DNA from: Cichorium intybus
Taxonomy: Eukaryota; Streptophyta; Magnoliopsida; Asterales; Asteraceae
NCBI GenBank assembly: GCA_023525715.1
Contig: CM042016.1
Span: forward strand, 81,699,382-81,763,381
Direction: 5' to 3'
Length of the DNA stretch: 64,000 nucleotides
This document shows, one piece after another, positions 1 through 8,875 of the stretch; positions within the stretch are counted from its first letter, which is position 1; every line of letters starts with the position of its first letter. The notes below the pieces were generated by a model. It was not told the origin of the DNA. It was given only the letters and a program-made list of their open reading frames with translations, and searched no databases. The position numbers were made by a program, and so were the translations under genes.

Positions 1-24
1 AATCATGAAAATTTATATTAGAAC

Positions 25-208
25 TGAATTTCACTCCGTAATTCTTATGGTTTGGGCTAACGTATTTAGCTTGCCCATCAACTGTGGACCATTTCCCACC
101 GGTGCACACTAGAACAAAATATTTTTTCTGGGATGAACTCATTGTGTAATGTAGTTTAGATTGAATTTCACTCCGTAATTCTTATATTTTTTCTGGGATG
201 AACTCATT
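25..208. repeat. Short direct duplication, period about 137 bp
   Basis: A 24-bp stretch at 25-48 recurs at 162-185, and a second stretch (TTTTTTCTGGGATGAACTC) is found at about 121-143 and 186-208. This is a partial local duplication in the sequence upstream of the first minisatellite. No gene is seen here. Confidence 0.6.
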
Positions 209-234
209 TATATAGTTTGTATGACAGCGAATCT

Positions 235-608
235 CGCAGTCAAAGTTGTACGACTTCGCAGTCAACGTTGTACGACTTCGCAGTCAAAGTCGTACGACTT
301 CGCAGTCAAAGTCGTACGACTACGCAGTCAAAGTCGTACGACTTCGCAGTCAAAGTCGTACGACTTCGCAGTCAAAGTCGTACGACTACGCAGTCAAAGT
401 CGTACGACTTCGCAGTCAAAGTCGTACGACTTCGTAGTCAAAGTCGTACGACTTCGCAGTCCAAGTCGTATGACTACGCAGTCCACGTCGTACGACTACG
501 CAGTCAAAGTGGTACGACTTCGCAGTCAAAGTCGTACGACTTCGCAGTCAAAGCCGTACGACTTCGCAGTCAAAGTCGTACCACTTCGCAGTCAAAGTTG
601 TATACAGT
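235..608. repeat. 22-bp minisatellite, 17 units, palindromic unit
   Basis: Seventeen head-to-tail copies of a 22-bp unit begin CGCAGTCAAAGTCG and are diverged by a few substitutions. The joined ends of each unit make the perfect 14-bp palindrome AAGTCGTACGACTT. All three forward frames are open across the array only because 22 is not a multiple of 3 and the unit lacks stops, so the open frames are repeat artefacts, not a gene. The array ends about 45 bp before the ATG of the first coiled-coil paralogue, so it lies in its promoter or leader. Confidence 0.9.
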
Positions 609-652
609 TATATATACTGTTACAAGCTAGTTAGCATTTGTGGAGTTACATT

Positions 653-1100
653 ATGAGTTCTTCTGAAGATGCTACTTGGTATTGTGAGGATGAGGATTGT
701 TACATTTGTTCAGATATTAACCATTTTCTCGATGTCTGCCCAGGTCAGCCAGGATATTCTATGAATGATCCACTACCAGATAAAATGCCTGACTATATAT
801 TTGATGCGATGACACGCGCAGAAGAAGAAAACAAAACAGACCTGGAAAAAACAAGGATTCTAGATGACCGTATAGAACTCCTTTGTGAGAAATTGAAGGA
901 AAAGAAAATTTGGGTTAAAGATACGTCTATGAAGCTAAAAAATGCTAAACGTTGGATTGAGGAAACTGAACAAGAAGTTTCTAAGCTTGTGGAAGAAAAA
1001 AAATCGTATTGCAGATGTTAGTAGGATAAGAGGAGATTTTATCGACCGTGAAAAAACTATGTATCCATTGCAATTCCCAAATTTGTGGCCTAGAAATTAA
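653..1100 (+). pseudogene. Trp-coiled-coil family protein, copy 1, frame broken at an A8 run
   Basis: I do not recognise a named family. The ATG at 653 (MSSSEDATWYC) opens a frame that ends at a TAG at 1019-1021. Shifting by one base at the A8 run (about 996-1003) restores a frame to the TAA at 1098-1100, ending YPLQFPNLW and then PRN. This matches the C-terminal motif of the two downstream paralogues, so the true product should be about 149 aa. The N-terminal part holds a cysteine cluster (C-x4-C-x2-C, then another C). From about residue 60 the chain is charged and helical, with two tryptophans 14 residues apart (KKIWVKDTS and KRWIEETEQ). No membrane segment or signal peptide is seen. It is either a recent pseudogene, an assembly error in the homopolymer, or a case of transcriptional slippage. 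Function is unknown. Confidence 0.6.
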
Positions 1101-1225
1101 TTTTATGTATTATATTATTCTAATTAAAGCAAATCGCAGTCTATATACCAGACAGTTGATGTGACAATTAAGTAGATCTAGGTAGGGTGGTTTTTTAGTA
1201 TCTGTATATTTCCCACTTTTCATCT

Positions 1226-1236
1226 CTATATAAAAG
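1226..1236 (+). promoter_or_regulatory. TATA box of the GRF zinc-finger gene
   Basis: CTATATAAAAG lies 68-78 bp upstream of the ATG at 1304, a good plant core promoter match. It places the transcription start near 1260. Confidence 0.55.
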
Positions 1237-1303
1237 TGTGCTCTTATGCTCTAACGCGTATCTTTATATTGTATCTGAGTTTCTTCCATCAACAATATAT
1301 CAA

Positions 1304-1652
1304 ATGGCAAGAACATGCGGTTGTTACGGTTATCCTACAGTAATATGTGTGTCGAATACAAGCAGAAACCCAGGAAGACAGTTCTATACTTGTACTAACA
1401 AGGTAATATTATAATATCGAACCCACCTATGTTTTATAATATGATCGTACTATATGATAAACTTTTGCTGTAATATCATTAATACAGATGCTAAACCGTG
1501 GGTTTAATGGGTGGGTCGATGAAGACAATGTTGTTGCCAGAATTCAAAGAGATAAAGAACTAAGAAGGCTTCAACTCGAGAATCGAAATTTGAAGATCGT
1601 CCGAGTGCTCAGTTGGATGCTTTTTGTAGCCATACTAGTTTATAAGGTCTAA
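1304..1652 (+). CDS. GRF-type zinc-finger protein with C-terminal membrane helix
   Basis: Two exons, 1304-1402 and 1488-1652, joined across an 85-bp GT-AG intron in phase 0, give 87 aa. Exon 1 carries the GRF zinc-finger core (CGC near residue 5, then NPGRQFYTC at 22-30) and exon 2 carries the usual GRF follow-on GFNGWVDED. A short charged helix (RIQRDKELRRLQLENRN) follows, then a hydrophobic tail (VLSWMLFVAILVY) that looks like a single membrane anchor. This layout is common in small plant GRF proteins of unknown role. One zinc ligand is uncertain: the usual second-half cysteine before the GF..W motif is not present, so metal binding may be weakened. It lies between copy 1 of the coiled-coil family and the MULE-derived gene, with its own TATA box. 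No biochemical function can be assigned. Confidence 0.72.
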
Positions 1653-2152
1653 TTACCATATAACGGTGATGAATTGTCTAATGGTAGTAAACTAAATCCT
1701 TATATGACTGTACTGAACCATCTTATAATTTCCGTAATGTATGTAACGTCGTTGGAATCTAATTGTGTAATGGTAGTAAACTAAATCTTTATATTTAATG
1801 TTATATTAAAATTTATAATTATTAAAATATATTTATATAACTTTTTTCAAGTTTTTTTTTCTCATTTTCTTCTATGTTTTCAACTTAACACCATATGAAT
1901 ATGAAGCAGCAGTGGAAGCCCGTAATGAGCAAAGCAACAACTGAAAAACAAGCAGACCGTGGAGGAAAAAAACGATGGAGAAATCGGAGTGGAGATCAAA
2001 GATCCAACAGTTAAACATACTTTTTGCAATCATGAAGTAACAAAATGACGTCACCCAACATTTAGTCAACAACGAAATAAATTGATCAAACAACGAAATA
2101 CTTTTAACACAAAGGTCACATATCTAATACAAAGCTAATGGGGGTAAAACAT
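1653..2152. other. Intergenic spacer, no gene seen
   Basis: AT-rich spacer between the GRF gene and the 3' end of the MULE-derived gene. It holds a small direct repeat (AATGGTAGTAAACTAAAT at about 1680 and 1768). The open frame on the minus strand at 1872-2093 has no recognisable motif. Confidence 0.5.
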
Positions 2153-3503
2153 TTAAGACAAAGCTAAAGGGGGTAAAACATCCACCATGTTGATAGGTAC
2201 ATGCCATTCACTTTGAGGGGGTACAGCCTGCACCACTTCCGTTTGATATGCAGCTCTATATGCAGCCGTAGTGAAATAAATGTTCACCGTATTAAAATCC
2301 TCCTGTAACATCATATGCGTTCGATACGCAGCCAGGCCGTGACGACATGGAATACCAGAACTCCTAAATTTTCCACAATCACAAGTGTGTTCACGCAGGT
2401 TAACAAGATATGTTTTCATGAAGTCGCGGACAAAAAACTCGGTATTGTATAATTCCGTTACTTCACATGGTTCAGACTTGCGCATTCGTCTATAAAGTAT
2501 GTTCTGTGCATACGGGGTGAGTTCATGAAATAGCATGCCTGAAACAAATCATTAGGAAATTAGCATAAGTCAAAGTATCTTACACACAAATATAATTAAA
2601 TAATAACGATTAACCTCCTAAAGCACCGCGATCATCATAAAAACGTTGCAGCATGTCAACGAAAGACCGAAGGAGTGATATTATTGGTAAATCTTGCTGA
2701 GCTGCAGAGACCCAACGAATCTCATCGGGCATTATTATGGAGAGCATGTTGTAACGGAAATTAGGGAACATCACTCGTGCCCATTTTTCTTGAGAAATAC
2801 CTTCAAACCAGGTCATTATATCTTGGCCCCCGTGTTGGACCAAAACATCTCTAAGTATAGCAAAGTTCGGTTCAAAATGACGTAATTCATAAGCCTTGCA
2901 AGTCTCCCAGAAAATATGTGGACATTCTTGGAAGATTGTCATTCTATCAACAAAATATTTAAACACACTTTTGCAACAATATCCATGGTAACAATGTGGG
3001 AACACCTGAGATAGGGCGACGTCTAAGTGATTGGACAATTTGGTAATGAAAGAAACTTCTCTACCATTTCTTATGCATTCATGTAGTCTCATAAGAAACC
3101 ATGTCCAGGAATCTAACGATTCTGGGATTCCAACACCGATTGCTATAGGTAGAGGTTGATGGTTTCCATCTACCGCGACCGCTACGTACATTGTATGGAC
3201 GTATGGTCTATTCAATGGTAGGCATTCCAGGAAAATGACCGGTAGGGTGGTAGAAAGGAATGTATGCATCTACAAAAAGGTTTACAACAAATGTTAGTAG
3301 TATAGAGTTGTGATCATTAGATTAAAATTATGATCAGAATAACAACTTACGACACATCCTATAGCTATAAAACAAAATTCAAATCGTTTCTGGGTATCTT
3401 GCTTTATGCTAGTGACTGTATGTGGGTTCGCAATTTCAAGGTTATGGAAGAAGAGGGGAAGGCGGGTAAAGCTTTGTTTGTGTTGCTTGGTTGATGTACT
3501 CAT
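2153..3503 (-). CDS. MULE transposase-derived protein with SWIM finger, catalytic residues lost
   Basis: Three exons on the minus strand (3503-3351, 3269-2615, 2538-2153) join at GT-AG sites without frame loss to give 397 aa. Order: a short N-terminus; the MULE core (YVAVAVDGNHQPLPIAIGV, then DSWTWFLMRL); a region like the MULE EKWA..FP..RY block; and a SWIM zinc finger near the C-terminus (CDCGKFRSSGIPCRH). In active MULE transposases the first catalytic Asp sits in a V-V-D-G-T block just before the core; here that position reads FLECL (Asp to Glu). The second Asp (SDR) reads TKLS, and the Glu block (AES) reads MPDE. All three catalytic positions therefore look replaced by eye, although splicing and frame are intact. 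The usual N-terminal DNA-binding part is absent. It may be a domesticated or accessory protein, or a decayed element with an open frame by chance. A TATA box lies upstream. Confidence 0.75.
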
Positions 3504-3561
3504 TTTGGATAATAATTGAAATACAAACTGATTGATTACAAAGTATAGAGATATCCACGTA

Positions 3562-3568
3562 TTTATAT
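3562..3568 (-). promoter_or_regulatory. TATA box of the MULE-derived gene
   Basis: TATAAAT on the minus strand, about 60 bp upstream of the ATG at 3503. Confidence 0.45.
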
Positions 3569-3655
3569 CCTACTCATTTCGATTAGTGTTGACAACACAT
3601 TGCCCTATGGACATGACTTGTCACTGCAGTACACTATACACTAGCAGAAACTCAT

Positions 3656-4060
3656 GTTGACAAGACAAGACACTGCTCCCTATTGCAGGACACTATACAG
3701 TACCCTATGGACACGACATTTCACTACATGGACACTATACGGGCTCCCATGGGCTGCGTTTTTCACTAGATGGGCTGTGAATTCCTCTAGATGGGCTGCG
3801 TTTTCCGTATGCACAATATGAGGTTGACAAGACAAGACACTGCTCCCTATTGCAGGACACTATACAGTACCCTATGGACATGACATTTCACTACATGGAC
3901 ACTATACGGGCTCCCATGGGCTGCGTTTTCCTTTAGATGGGCTGCGAATTCCTCTAGATGGGCTGTGTTTTCCATATGCACAATATGAGGTTGACAAGAC
4001 AAGACACTGCTCCCTATTGCAGGACACTATACAGTACCCTATGGACATGACATTTCACTG
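3656..4060. repeat. 167-bp tandem repeat, about 2.4 copies
   Basis: GTTGACAAGACAAGACACTG starts at 3656, 3823 and 3990, exactly 167 bp apart; the third copy is partial. Each full unit contains two or three GGGCTGCGTTTTC-like words and a CACTATAC motif. It lies between the divergent starts of the MULE-derived gene and coiled-coil copy 2, so it occupies a shared promoter region. No coding capacity is seen. Confidence 0.85.
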
Positions 4061-4123
4061 CATTTCGCAGTCAAACCCACTTATTTCGTAGTCAAACTAA
4101 CACATGTGATTTCCCTAATTTCT

Positions 4124-4132
4124 ATATAAATA
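4124..4132 (+). promoter_or_regulatory. TATA box of coiled-coil copy 2, with CGCAGTCAAA-type motifs upstream
   Basis: TATATAAAT lies 68-76 bp upstream of the ATG at 4200. Just upstream are TTTCGCAGTCAAAC (about 4063) and TTTCGTAGTCAAAC (about 4084). These match the core of the 22-bp minisatellite upstream of copy 1, so the word may be a shared regulatory site. Confidence 0.45.
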
Positions 4133-4199
4133 ATTTTTTTCATCTCAAGTATCACATCTACACGATCAATCAAATTAAGTAATTTTCTTGTTTGTAAAC

Positions 4200-4604
4200 A
4201 TGTCTGGTCAATCTCAAAAGTTAAAACGGGTATTGGAAAAACGCAAGGCTCCTTCTACATCAACAATTCCACCTACTATTGATGATAGGATGCCAGAGGA
4301 AATGAAAAGGATTCTCCTTCACAGCGCCTCTAAAGTCGACAAACAAATGCAATCAATTGCTGAAGATACACAATTTTTAGAGGGTCAACGGAGATTACTA
4401 AACGGTAAAAAAAGTTGGATAGCTTCAAAAAAACAAGAAGTAATAGAAGCCGAGAAATGGATTAAGTCAACCAAAGCAAACATTGATCGAGAGATGGATA
4501 ATGTATTGTCACTTGGTCAAGAAATTACTGAAAAAAAGATTTGGGTAGCTAATATAAAAAAAAACTATCCATATGAGTTTCCTGAGTGGCAAATTAAAGA
4601 TTAG
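4200..4604 (+). CDS. Trp-coiled-coil family protein, intact copy (134 aa)
   Basis: A single exon from the ATG at 4200 (MSGQSQKLKRVLEKRKAPST) to a TAG at 4602-4604. The ATG is preferred over the upstream in-frame TTG because it follows a TATA box by a normal leader length. A basic Ser/Thr/Pro N-terminus (residues 1-35) is followed by a long charged helix with three tryptophans: W-x13-W-x27-W. The intervals of 14 and 28 residues are whole heptads, so the tryptophans would lie on one face of a coiled coil. The chain ends NYPYEFPEW and a short tail. Copies 1 and 3 share these features. There is no signal peptide, membrane segment or known catalytic motif. It is probably a self-associating or adaptor-like protein; I cannot name a function. 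Confidence 0.7.
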   Translation: MSGQSQKLKRVLEKRKAPSTSTIPPTIDDRMPEEMKRILLHSASKVDKQMQSIAEDTQFLEGQRRLLNGKKSWIASKKQEVIEAEKWIKSTKANIDREMDNVLSLGQEITEKKIWVANIKKNYPYEFPEWQIKD

Positions 4605-4661
4605 TTTTCTATTTTGTATTATGAAAAAAATATTATGTTAACTATGAATTTCGTAGGTGAT

Positions 4662-4696
4662 TGATAGTGTTTTATTTTTACAATAAAACACTATCA
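4662..4696. terminator. Perfect hairpin with AATAAA on both strands
   Basis: Arms TGATAGTGTTTTATT and AATAAAACACTATCA pair over 15 bp around the loop TTTAC. AATAAA occurs at 4682 on the plus strand and symmetrically on the minus strand. The hairpin lies 58 bp after the stop codon of coiled-coil copy 2, so it could supply the poly(A) signal for that gene and for any transcript coming the other way. Confidence 0.5.
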
Positions 4697-6880
4697 TTTA
4701 AAGACTGTTTTATCGCATAAATATGCTCAGAGGCACGCAAAAACTATATTTTTGTGCAAAACGAAACAATCCAAAAACCGCCTTAAAACATGCAAAATGC
4801 TTCTTCATAACAGATATGGTTCAGACAGATCCGTCTAACCTACCTCATCTGTTAAAATCAAACAATCACATTTTATAAGACTGCATGTTTTCACAACAAA
4901 TAGGCAAAAGCTCACATTCCAACGGCAGCCCCTGATGTACACCACAGACTCCCAAAAGTCTGGCGGTGATAATAGATCTACTGTCGGGTCATTACTAACC
5001 CATGCCAGCCATTTGTTTTCACATAGAAAACATCTCACAAATCACGGGGAAAGCCTATTAAGATATCATTAATTCTCTCAATAGAATTATGATTAATTTG
5101 TCTACAGTCCCCAGACATCCTCACAAAAATTGCAAGCTAAACGAGAGAATATCTCATTTCTTCATACACTGCACATCACAGCCCACTGCTGTGTTGCAGA
5201 TGCAAATCTGCCAGAACTATGGTTTTCACCATAGGAAATCCTGATAAGCTCAACATCAAAACAGGCTTATATTAACAGGTGGCTAAACATGAATTACGAT
5301 TCATGTTTAACTTGAACAGAGTTCTCCGGAGCTGCTGGTGTGAGGAAAACAAGAGGGATTTGTGAGCTAACATTTATGGTTTAATTTCAGGAACAAGACC
5401 CAAGAACTATAAAAGAACAAACCCAAGGAAGTGATGCTCAAAACCGAAGAGTAAAAAGGCGAAATACACGTAAAATATACAGCACTCGCGACGTGAAGAC
5501 CCTGTGTCGCGACTTGAAGAAAAACAAGGCAGAAGACACAAAATGCTACAGCAATCGCGCCGCGACGGATACCCAGGTCGCGACGCGAAGAGCTTGGACG
5601 CGACCACCTACTCCATGAACGCGAGACCACCAACCACTACATGATCGCGAGGCTACCAACAAACCCACTAACCAGACAAGTGGCCGACAAAAGTAGCACC
5701 AGCTCCACTCCCTCGCGCCGCGACGGGACCTTTGGTCGCGACGCGAGCCCTGTGCTCAGCCAGTATAAATAGAGGTCTTCTATGCACGGATTTAGACACC
5801 AATTTACACCAATTCACTCTATTTGTAATAAGGATACTCAAACACTCTCTATCAGTTAGAATAGCTTGAAACATCTCTTAGCTAGTTGTTTAGAATCAAA
5901 ATATCATCCCTCTCGGTGGTAATTCTTGTTGTAATTCAAGATAATTTGGAAGATAACCGCATCAAGTCACATGTCAAGGAACACCAAGACCATCTTTACG
6001 ATCATCACACGAATGGAAGGCTAATCTCTTCAGATTACTTTCGGTAATGTTATCCAACTCTTAGTATAGCATGTTTTTACTTTGATTCCGACAAGTGTTT
6101 TACTATTGTAATTCTTAAACTCTTATTTCTTTGAATACAACTAGTGAATCATTTGTGTTTACTTCTACTTATTATCATCTTCTCAAGACATAGTATTACC
6201 AACATATTATTCGTGCCTATCTCACCTAAATAACGAGCTAAGACGGATAATCAGTTAATATACTTTGTGCCAAATTAATATGCTAAGAAGTTGTAACGTT
6301 ACTATCGCCTAGATAAAACATAATATTGCTATACCATTGTTTGTGCCTAATCTACTTAATTGTTAGACAAAGACAAATAAGTGATTCAACATGTTATGTA
6401 TTTACCTGAGTAATAGTAATTGTCAGTAAACTGTAATTATGTCAAAGTAATTATATCGGAATCATCGTAATAAAACATGTGAAACTAATTGTTGATAACT
6501 AAACCGGAAGTAATTCTTTCTTTAATCTCAAGTTACAATCTCAATATTTTTACCATCACCGTTAAAATTCTACTTTACAACTCATTACAAGTTAACCACT
6601 AAATCCTTGGACTCGACCCCGCTTGCCCTATCTACATAGTAAAAAGTGGGTTATAAATTGTTTTTGACGCGTGTGACGATAGCGTTGTCAGTGATCATTA
6701 TCTCTATTTCAAGGTTGGTATTTAGGAGCTCAGTACTTATTTGTCTTTTATTGTTTGTATTTAATGAGTTTGTTAAGTATCCTTTTTATTAATATTTATG
6801 TGTTGCTACTCTTTTGTCTATATATCTTTATATTTAATGGTCACATCAACCCCTCCCCTGTATATTTATTTCCAACCTAC
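4697..6880 (+). other. Unclassified repeat with LTR-like promoter region, no gene seen
   Basis: No convincing coding sequence. From about 5480 to 5760 the DNA is rich in CG words with inverted pairs, such as CTCGCGCCGCGAC opposed to GTCGCGACGCGAG. This is followed by TATAAATA at 5764 and a long AT-rich leader. The layout resembles the U3 and R part of a plant LTR, but I could not find matched LTR ends, a primer binding site or pol. A TATA-like run at 6900-6909 probably belongs to coiled-coil copy 3. Confidence 0.3.
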
Positions 6881-6976
6881 CAACCCATTCTAAATTGTCT
6901 ATATATATACCTTATTTCACCTTAACAATCTTCACACCAAACCATTATCACTCATCGAAAATATCGTAGCCCAAAT

Positions 6977-7329
6977 ATGTCTGCTTCATCCTCAAACCGA
7001 CAAGGAAAACCTTGGCTCATGCCTGAAGACCTTAGAAAACTAGTTATACAGAAAGAAGAGGAGATTGAATCTCAAAACATATCTATTAGGCAGCAAAAAA
7101 AAAGTTGGATGAAATGCAGGAAGAAGTTGTCAAAAAAATAAAATGGGTCAAAAAGACACAACAAGATATCAAACAAGCAACTATCTGGGTGCAAAAACAA
7201 AAGGAGGCTGTTGAACAGGGTGAGCTGGAGCTGCAAATTAAGGTCAAAGAAATGAAAAGGAAAAACAATTGGGTGCTTGCAGAAAAAAAATATCCTCTTG
7301 ATTTCCCAGATTTATGTGATAGTAATTAG
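6977..7329 (+). pseudogene. Trp-coiled-coil family protein, copy 3, frame broken at an A9 run
   Basis: The ATG at 6977 (MSASSSNRQGKPWLMPEDLR) opens a frame that runs through an A9 tract at 7095-7103 and stops soon after. Moving back one base at the tract gives a frame open to the TAG at 7327-7329. That second frame carries the family signature: KWV, then W 14 residues later, then W 28 residues after that, and the ending KKYPLDFPDL. The two parts together match copy 2 in layout (about 117 aa). The break is in the opposite direction to that in copy 1 but also in an A run. A TATA-like sequence lies about 70 bp upstream of the ATG. Pseudogene, homopolymer assembly error, or slippage-dependent expression are all possible. 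Confidence 0.6.
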
Positions 7330-7331
7330 AC

Positions 7332-7457
7332 CTAGTGCGTATGCTTCTATTATCATGTAACCTTTTGATTAGGGTATGCTTTTATAATATTTGTCTAGTG
7401 CGTATGTTTCTATTATCATGTAACCTTTTGATTAGGATATGTTTTTATAATATTTGT
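7332..7457. repeat. 63-bp direct duplication after coiled-coil copy 3
   Basis: CTAGTGCGTATG begins at 7332 and 7395, and the following 50 bp match with few changes. This duplicates the likely 3' untranslated region of the preceding gene. Confidence 0.75.
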
Positions 7458-7504
7458 CTATGTTTTTGTTTAATATCATTACTAAATATTAATAAATAAA
7501 CGTG

Positions 7505-8212
7505 ACCGACAACCTTCTTTAGACCTTCAAAAGTAAATCTTTCCGACATCAAATAATTTGTTTTATCATGTTTGTGAACAAATATAGTAATACACTTCGC
7601 TTTAAAAAAAATTCAACTAAATCGGAGTTTGTATGAACAAACTACGAAGGTTCAAAGTTGGATAAAATATTAATAAACTTTACCGACAACGTTGTTTAGA
7701 GCTTCAAAAGTTACACTTTACGACATCAAAATATAGGGTTAATCATGTTTATGAACACATCTACTTATACACTTCACTTTAAAAAAAATTCAACTAAAAC
7801 GGAGTTCGTATGAACAAACTACGAGGGTTCAAAGTTGGACAAAATATTAATTAACTTTACCGACAACGTTGTTTAGAGGTTCAAAAGTAACACTTTCCGA
7901 CATCAAAATATAGGGTTAATCATGTTTATGAACACATCTACTTATACACTTCAACTTAAAAAAAATTTAACTAAAACGGAGTTCGTATAAACAAACTACG
8001 AGGGTTCAAAGTTGGATAAAATATTAATTAACTTTACCGACAACGTTGTTTAGAGGTTCAAAAGTAACACTTTCCGACATCATAAATTTTTTTTAATCAT
8101 GTTTGTGAACACATCTACCGATACACTTCACGTTAAAAAAAACTTCAATTCAATCCAGGTTCGTATAAACAAATGACGAGTGTTCAAAGTTTGTCAAAAA
8201 TTACAACTAAAC
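7505..8212. repeat. 177-bp tandem repeat, four copies
   Basis: ACCGACAAC starts at 7505, 7682, 7859 and 8036, exactly 177 bp apart. Each unit has CGACATCAAA, ATCATGTTTATGAACA and CAAACTACGAGGGTTC at equal offsets. Unit length is in the range of plant satellite monomers, but only four copies are present. No coding capacity. Confidence 0.88.
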
Positions 8213-8246
8213 CCATGAAGCACCAAGATCCTTAAGAAAATGGAGG

Positions 8247-8368
8247 AAAACGCAGCCAATGGGGAGGAAAACGCAGAGGAGGAGAGCAAAACGCAGGGGA
8301 GGAAAAAGGAGGAGGAAAACGCAAGGGATCAGAGCAAAACGCAGCTCGCCTCCCTTGGCTGCGTTTTC
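8247..8368. repeat. Cluster of AAAACGCAG words, one inverted
   Basis: Five or six copies of AAAACGCA(G) occur in 110 bp within a purine-rich stretch, followed by the inverted form GGCTGCGTTTTC. The same inverted word is part of the 167-bp repeat at 3656-4060. Role unknown. Confidence 0.6.
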
Positions 8369-8875
8369 GTTGGCTATTTCGGGGAATACCCCTAAATTTT
8401 GGCTGTTTTGAGGAAAACCTTATACAATTAGGCTATTTTATTCCTTTCCTCTTTTTTTTTTCACCGTTCGTCGCTACGTGTTGCTTCCCTTATTCTTAAT
8501 TGCTCAGTCCCTTCTCCTCTATCACCTCTTCTATATCCGACGTCTGCTTTCTATCCGCCAGCTCCCCATCTCCGGTAAGGTTCTTTGCCCTTTTTGGTTA
8601 CTGAACGGACTACGGGTTGGGAAATTGTTTGATTGAAATTTCAACTGAAATCCACCGATCAATCAAATTCCCACAAATCCGCTATTGGATTCCCGTATTC
8701 AACTAAATCCGCCAATCTTGCCCTAATTTTGATTTCCAATTCAACTATAATTAGCAGCAATAGCATGTGGGTGGCTCCCGGAATTTGCCACTGACAACAT
8801 AAAATAAAATTGCTATCTCCAAATCCGTCGGTTTTACTAACTAAAACCCCGTTTTTCGATTGAATTTCAGTAGCT

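Noticed and set aside
235..608. Possible CRISPR array
   Set aside because: Units are contiguous with no unique spacers, and the genome is a plant; it is a minisatellite.
217..634. Three long overlapping open frames with 22-residue peptide repeats
   Set aside because: They are the 22-bp minisatellite read in all three frames; one period-22 DNA repeat explains all three peptides, and there is no start context or codon bias.
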